64,000 nt of DNA from Planosporangium sp963837285 (GTDB lineage Bacteria > Actinomycetota > Actinomycetes > Mycobacteriales > Micromonosporaceae). The stretch is from assembly GCA_963837285.1 (NCBI GenBank), contig CAWIMS010000001.1:248001-312000 (forward strand), read 5' to 3'. The notes beneath the pieces were generated by a model. That model searched no databases. It worked only from the letters and a program-made list of their open reading frames with translations, and had not been told where the DNA came from. Both the position numbers and the translations under genes were made by a program. Shown one piece after another: positions 61,548-64,000 of the stretch (positions are counted from its first letter, which is position 1; every line of letters begins with the position of its first letter).

Positions 61548-62568
61548 GGTCCTCGTCACCGTTCTTCTCCTGCTGGGCAACGCGTTCTTCGTCGGTGCCG
61601 AGTTCTCGCTGATCGCCGCCCGCCGCACCGCCATCGAGCCGCTCGCGGGGCGCTCGCGGACGGCCCGGTTCGCGCTGCGGGCGATGAACCAGATTCCGCT
61701 GATGATCGCCGGCTCGCAGTTGGGCATCACCATCTGCTCGCTGGCCCTCGGTGCGATCGCCGAGCCGGCGCTCGCGCACTTCCTCACCGGGCCGTTCGAA
61801 ACGATGGGTCTGGCGGGCGCGACGCATCCGGTGGCGTTCGTCCTCGCGCTCGGCGTGGTGGTGTTCGCGCACACCGTCATCGGCGAGATGGTGCCCAAGA
61901 ACCTCACGCTGGCCGGCCCGGAACGCGCGGTGCTCCTGCTCGGCCCGCCGATGTACGCGTTCTGCATTGCCACCAAGCCGGTCCTGGTCGCGATGCGGTG
62001 GGCGTCCCGGGTCTTCCTGCGGCTGTGGCACATCGAGGCCACCGACGCGGTGAAGACCGTGTTCACCGCCGAGGAGTTGGCCGGGCTGGTCGGCCAGGCG
62101 CGTACCGAAGGGTTGCTCGACCAGGAGGAGCACGCGCGTATCGCCGGGGCACTCGCCCTGCACGAACGGACCGCGGGCGACGCGCTGCGGCCGTGGGTGC
62201 GGGTCGTCACCGTCGCCGAAGACGTGTCACCCGCCGCCCTGGAAGTGCTTGCCACGCGTACCCGCAGGTCCCGGTTCCCGGTCGTGGAACGCGCCACCCG
62301 TCGGGTGCTTGGTTTCGTACACGTAAAAGATGTGCTCGGGGTGGTCGGCCCGCAGCGGCGCGCGCCGATCGCCCCGGAGCTGATCCGCCCGCTCGCGGTC
62401 GTACCGCCCGACCGCACACTCGCCGACGTGCTGCTGGCGATGCGCCGCGAACGGCGGCACATCGTGTTGGTCAGCGACGGCCGCCGGCCGCTGGGCATCG
62501 TGACGCTCGATGACGTACTCAACGCCGTGGTCGGCGAACCGGTGCCGACGTCGAGTCCGGCGACCTGA
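61540..62568 (+). CDS. CNNM/HlyC-CorC family membrane protein
   Basis: This 342-residue paralogue follows the previous gene with an eight-base overlap (ATG 61540 inside the corrected end of its neighbour). The membrane domain reads VLVTVLLLLGNAFFVGAEFS, AGSQLGITICSLALGAIAEP and VFAHTVIGEMVPKNLTLAGP. The C-terminal half has a CBS-pair-like region (DVSPAALEVLATRTRRSRFP, DVLLAMRRERRHIVLVSDGR), and no complete CorC transporter domain follows. Paired CNNM genes are common in actinobacteria, one full-length and one short, and may form a heteromeric magnesium or cobalt exporter. No riboswitch is seen before the pair. Confidence 0.85.
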
Positions 62569-62704
62569 AAAACCACCGTCCGTATCGGGCTGTGAGCAGT
62601 ATGAATATGGCGGGTGCGTCGGCTTGCCGACAGCAATGACCTTCACTAATCTCTTGGACCGTCCGACCGTATCGAGGTCGCCTCGCAACGGAGACCGCGG
62701 CCGG

Positions 62705-62766
62705 ACACCGCCAAACAGCTCGGCGAGCCGGGGGGATCCCGAGTCACCCGGTAGTGCGGTCGTGGA
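62705..62766 (+). promoter_or_regulatory. Candidate minimal c-di-AMP (ydaO-type) riboswitch
   Basis: The leader of the NlpC/P60 gene has CCGCCAAACAG, a small GCTC-GGC-GAGC hairpin, GGGGGGATCC, and then TCACCCGGTAGTGCGGTCGT. These resemble the conserved 5' (CCAAAC, GGGGA-CC) and 3' (ACCCGGTAGGCGG) blocks of actinobacterial ydaO elements. ACCGC at 62,707 can pair with GCGGT at 62,756, closing the domain. The middle arm (GGGTGAATC) found in typical members is absent, so this would be a short version. Confidence 0.4.
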
Positions 62767-62781
62767 AGGAGTTCGACTCCG

Positions 62782-63780
62782 GTGGCACCCGCACATGTGC
62801 TCACAGCCCTGCGCGCGGCGGCGCTCACCGCAATCGCGGGCGCCGCAACGCTACTCGTGACGCTGGGACCGGCATGCGCCAATCCCGCGCCAGGACCCGG
62901 TGAGGTTGAAGCTCAGATCGACCAGCAGTGGAACGTGCTGGAACCGGTCATCGAGCAATACAACACCGTCCACTCGCAACTGACCAGCAACAGAGCGAAG
63001 TCCGACAAGCTACAGACTCAGTTGCAGCCATTGCAGCTACAGGTCGACCTCGCCATGGAATCGGTCAGTGACATCGCTGTCGGGGTGTACAAAGGCGGTC
63101 CGGCCTTCACCTTGAACGCCGTCCTCACCACCAGCTCGCCCACTTCCCTCGCCGATCAGCTCGCGTTGCTGAACATGGTCGCTCGCAGCCAGCGCGAGCA
63201 GATCAGCAATGTGGCTCTCGTGCGCGACAAGTACGCCGGTGACAAGAAGGCGCTCGATGACCTCATCGCTCAACAGGCCAAGCAGGATGCTGACCTGGCG
63301 GCGAAGAAGAAGCAGATCGAAGACCAGATCGCCCAGTTGCAGAAACTCCGTCAGACCGCCTACGGCGCTGGCGGTGCCGCGACGGGGGCGTTGAAGCCGA
63401 CCGCGTGCCCCGTGGAATACATCGGGGGGCCTGGTGGAACCGCGGCGACCAAGGCCTGCAGCCTGATCGGCAGGCCGTACCAGTGGGCGGGCACAGGGCC
63501 AGGTTATGACTGCTCGGGTCTGACGCTGACCGCGTGGGCCGCGGCCGGTGTCAGGCTGGACCACTCCGCCCGTAATCAGATGTCGCAGACGAAGCGGATC
63601 AGTCGTGCGGAGCTTCGCACCGGCGACCTGATCTTCTTCTACGCGGACATCCACCACGTCGGGATATACGTAGGCGGCGACTGGATGGTTCACGCGCCGC
63701 ACACCAACGATTTCGTCCGGATGGCGCAGCTCTCCACGTACGGCGGGAGCATCGCCGGGTACGGCCGACCGGGCGGGTAG
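62782..63780 (+). CDS. NlpC/P60 (C40) cell-wall endopeptidase
   Basis: This 332-residue secreted hydrolase has a signal peptide (residues 1 to about 34, ending ACANP), a coiled-coil stretch (about 40-205; IEDQIAQLQKLRQ and others) and a C-terminal NlpC/P60 domain. The catalytic Cys is in GPGYDCSGLTLTAW (Cys244), with the His in IHHVGIYVGG. It cleaves peptidoglycan stem peptides. GGAAGGAG precedes GTG 62782. The leader holds a possible c-di-AMP switch, a common arrangement for wall hydrolases in actinobacteria. Confidence 0.92.
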   Translation: MAPAHVLTALRAAALTAIAGAATLLVTLGPACANPAPGPGEVEAQIDQQWNVLEPVIEQYNTVHSQLTSNRAKSDKLQTQLQPLQLQVDLAMESVSDIAVGVYKGGPAFTLNAVLTTSSPTSLADQLALLNMVARSQREQISNVALVRDKYAGDKKALDDLIAQQAKQDADLAAKKKQIEDQIAQLQKLRQTAYGAGGAATGALKPTACPVEYIGGPGGTAATKACSLIGRPYQWAGTGPGYDCSGLTLTAWAAAGVRLDHSARNQMSQTKRISRAELRTGDLIFFYADIHHVGIYVGGDWMVHAPHTNDFVRMAQLSTYGGSIAGYGRPGG

Positions 63781-64000
63781 GCACCCTCGTCGACACCCTC
63801 GCCAGCGACCCGGTGCGTCTCAAGTGGAGAGTGGCGCCGGGTCGACGGCGTGGCAACGGTCGCTCTCGGTAGCCATCGATGAGGTTCACGGTGCGTAGTG
63901 TGGCGATACCCACAACACTCTGCGTAGACATCCAGGATCCGGTACGTGTTGGTGGGCAACGGAATCGCCGCCGATAAGGCCCAGTTCAGCGCGGTTTTGA
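63781..64000. other. Right-edge region without a firm gene
   Basis: No complete gene is supported. A possible start, GTG 63,946, opens a plus-strand frame reading VLVGNGIAADKAQFSAVL up to the window end, which could be the first residues of a new gene, but there is too little sequence to judge. Confidence 0.3.

Noticed and set aside
63690..63959. Minus-strand open frame at the right edge
   Set aside because: It overlaps the end of the NlpC/P60 gene, has no start context and shows no family features.

Overview
This window comes from the chromosome of a high-GC actinomycete, most likely a member of the Micromonosporaceae. Evidence for this is the very high third-position GC, the frequent GTG starts and leaderless promoters, the DUF5753/DUF397 regulator pair, a chaplin-type secreted protein, a class E sortase, and the canonical actinobacterial fhaA-fhaB-pstP-rodA-pbpA-pknA-pknB block. 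The genus cannot be fixed from the sequence alone.

Layout. 0-4.5 kb: degenerate fragments, then a YbaB-like protein, a small conserved protein, a YbaK-type editing domain, SufE, a CBS-pair protein, and a prolyl-tRNA synthetase gene broken by many frameshifts. 4.5-8.3 kb: SGNH hydrolase, two small CxxCG proteins, an XRE-PLD/Nudix pair and a two-domain sulfurtransferase. 8.3-16.7 kb: a GH130 and GT4-fusion pair, then an HSP90-TPR pair. 16.7-25.8 kb: a TetR gene and a leucine/isovalerate-type catabolic set (biotin carboxylase, HMG-CoA lyase, carboxyltransferase, acyl-CoA dehydrogenase). A 16-bp operator recurs in front of three of its transcription units. The set is split by a secreted repeat protein and a five-domain chaplin protein. 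25.9-36.8 kb: a STAND regulator, MarR/YceI, a GCS2-family ligase, membrane and PASTA proteins, and an XRE/DUF397 pair. 37-43.7 kb: two tandem secreted subtilases, adenosine-type deaminase, a small membrane protein, and a WecB-type glycosyltransferase with an epimerase. 43.9-58.1 kb: tRNA-Leu(CAG) and the growth and division block (FHA proteins, PP2C, RodA/PbpA, PknA/PknB, then divergent TrpG, membrane protein, sortase E and DUF881, and CrgA). 58.2-64 kb: an Fe-S reductase with an apparent internal loss, two CNNM/HlyC membrane proteins, and an NlpC/P60 hydrolase behind a short ydaO-like leader.

Two themes run across the window. First, intergenic spaces repeatedly hold long inverted repeats bounded by GATC. 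One family has six copies, each with two 21-bp dyads whose centres lie 42 bp apart (43 in one copy). Some elements overlap the stop codons of adjoining genes. Second, several otherwise well-conserved genes carry single-base frameshifts (proS heavily; carboxyltransferase, acyl-CoA dehydrogenase, STAND regulator and one HlyC protein lightly). The sequence alone cannot say whether this is gene decay or sequencing error.
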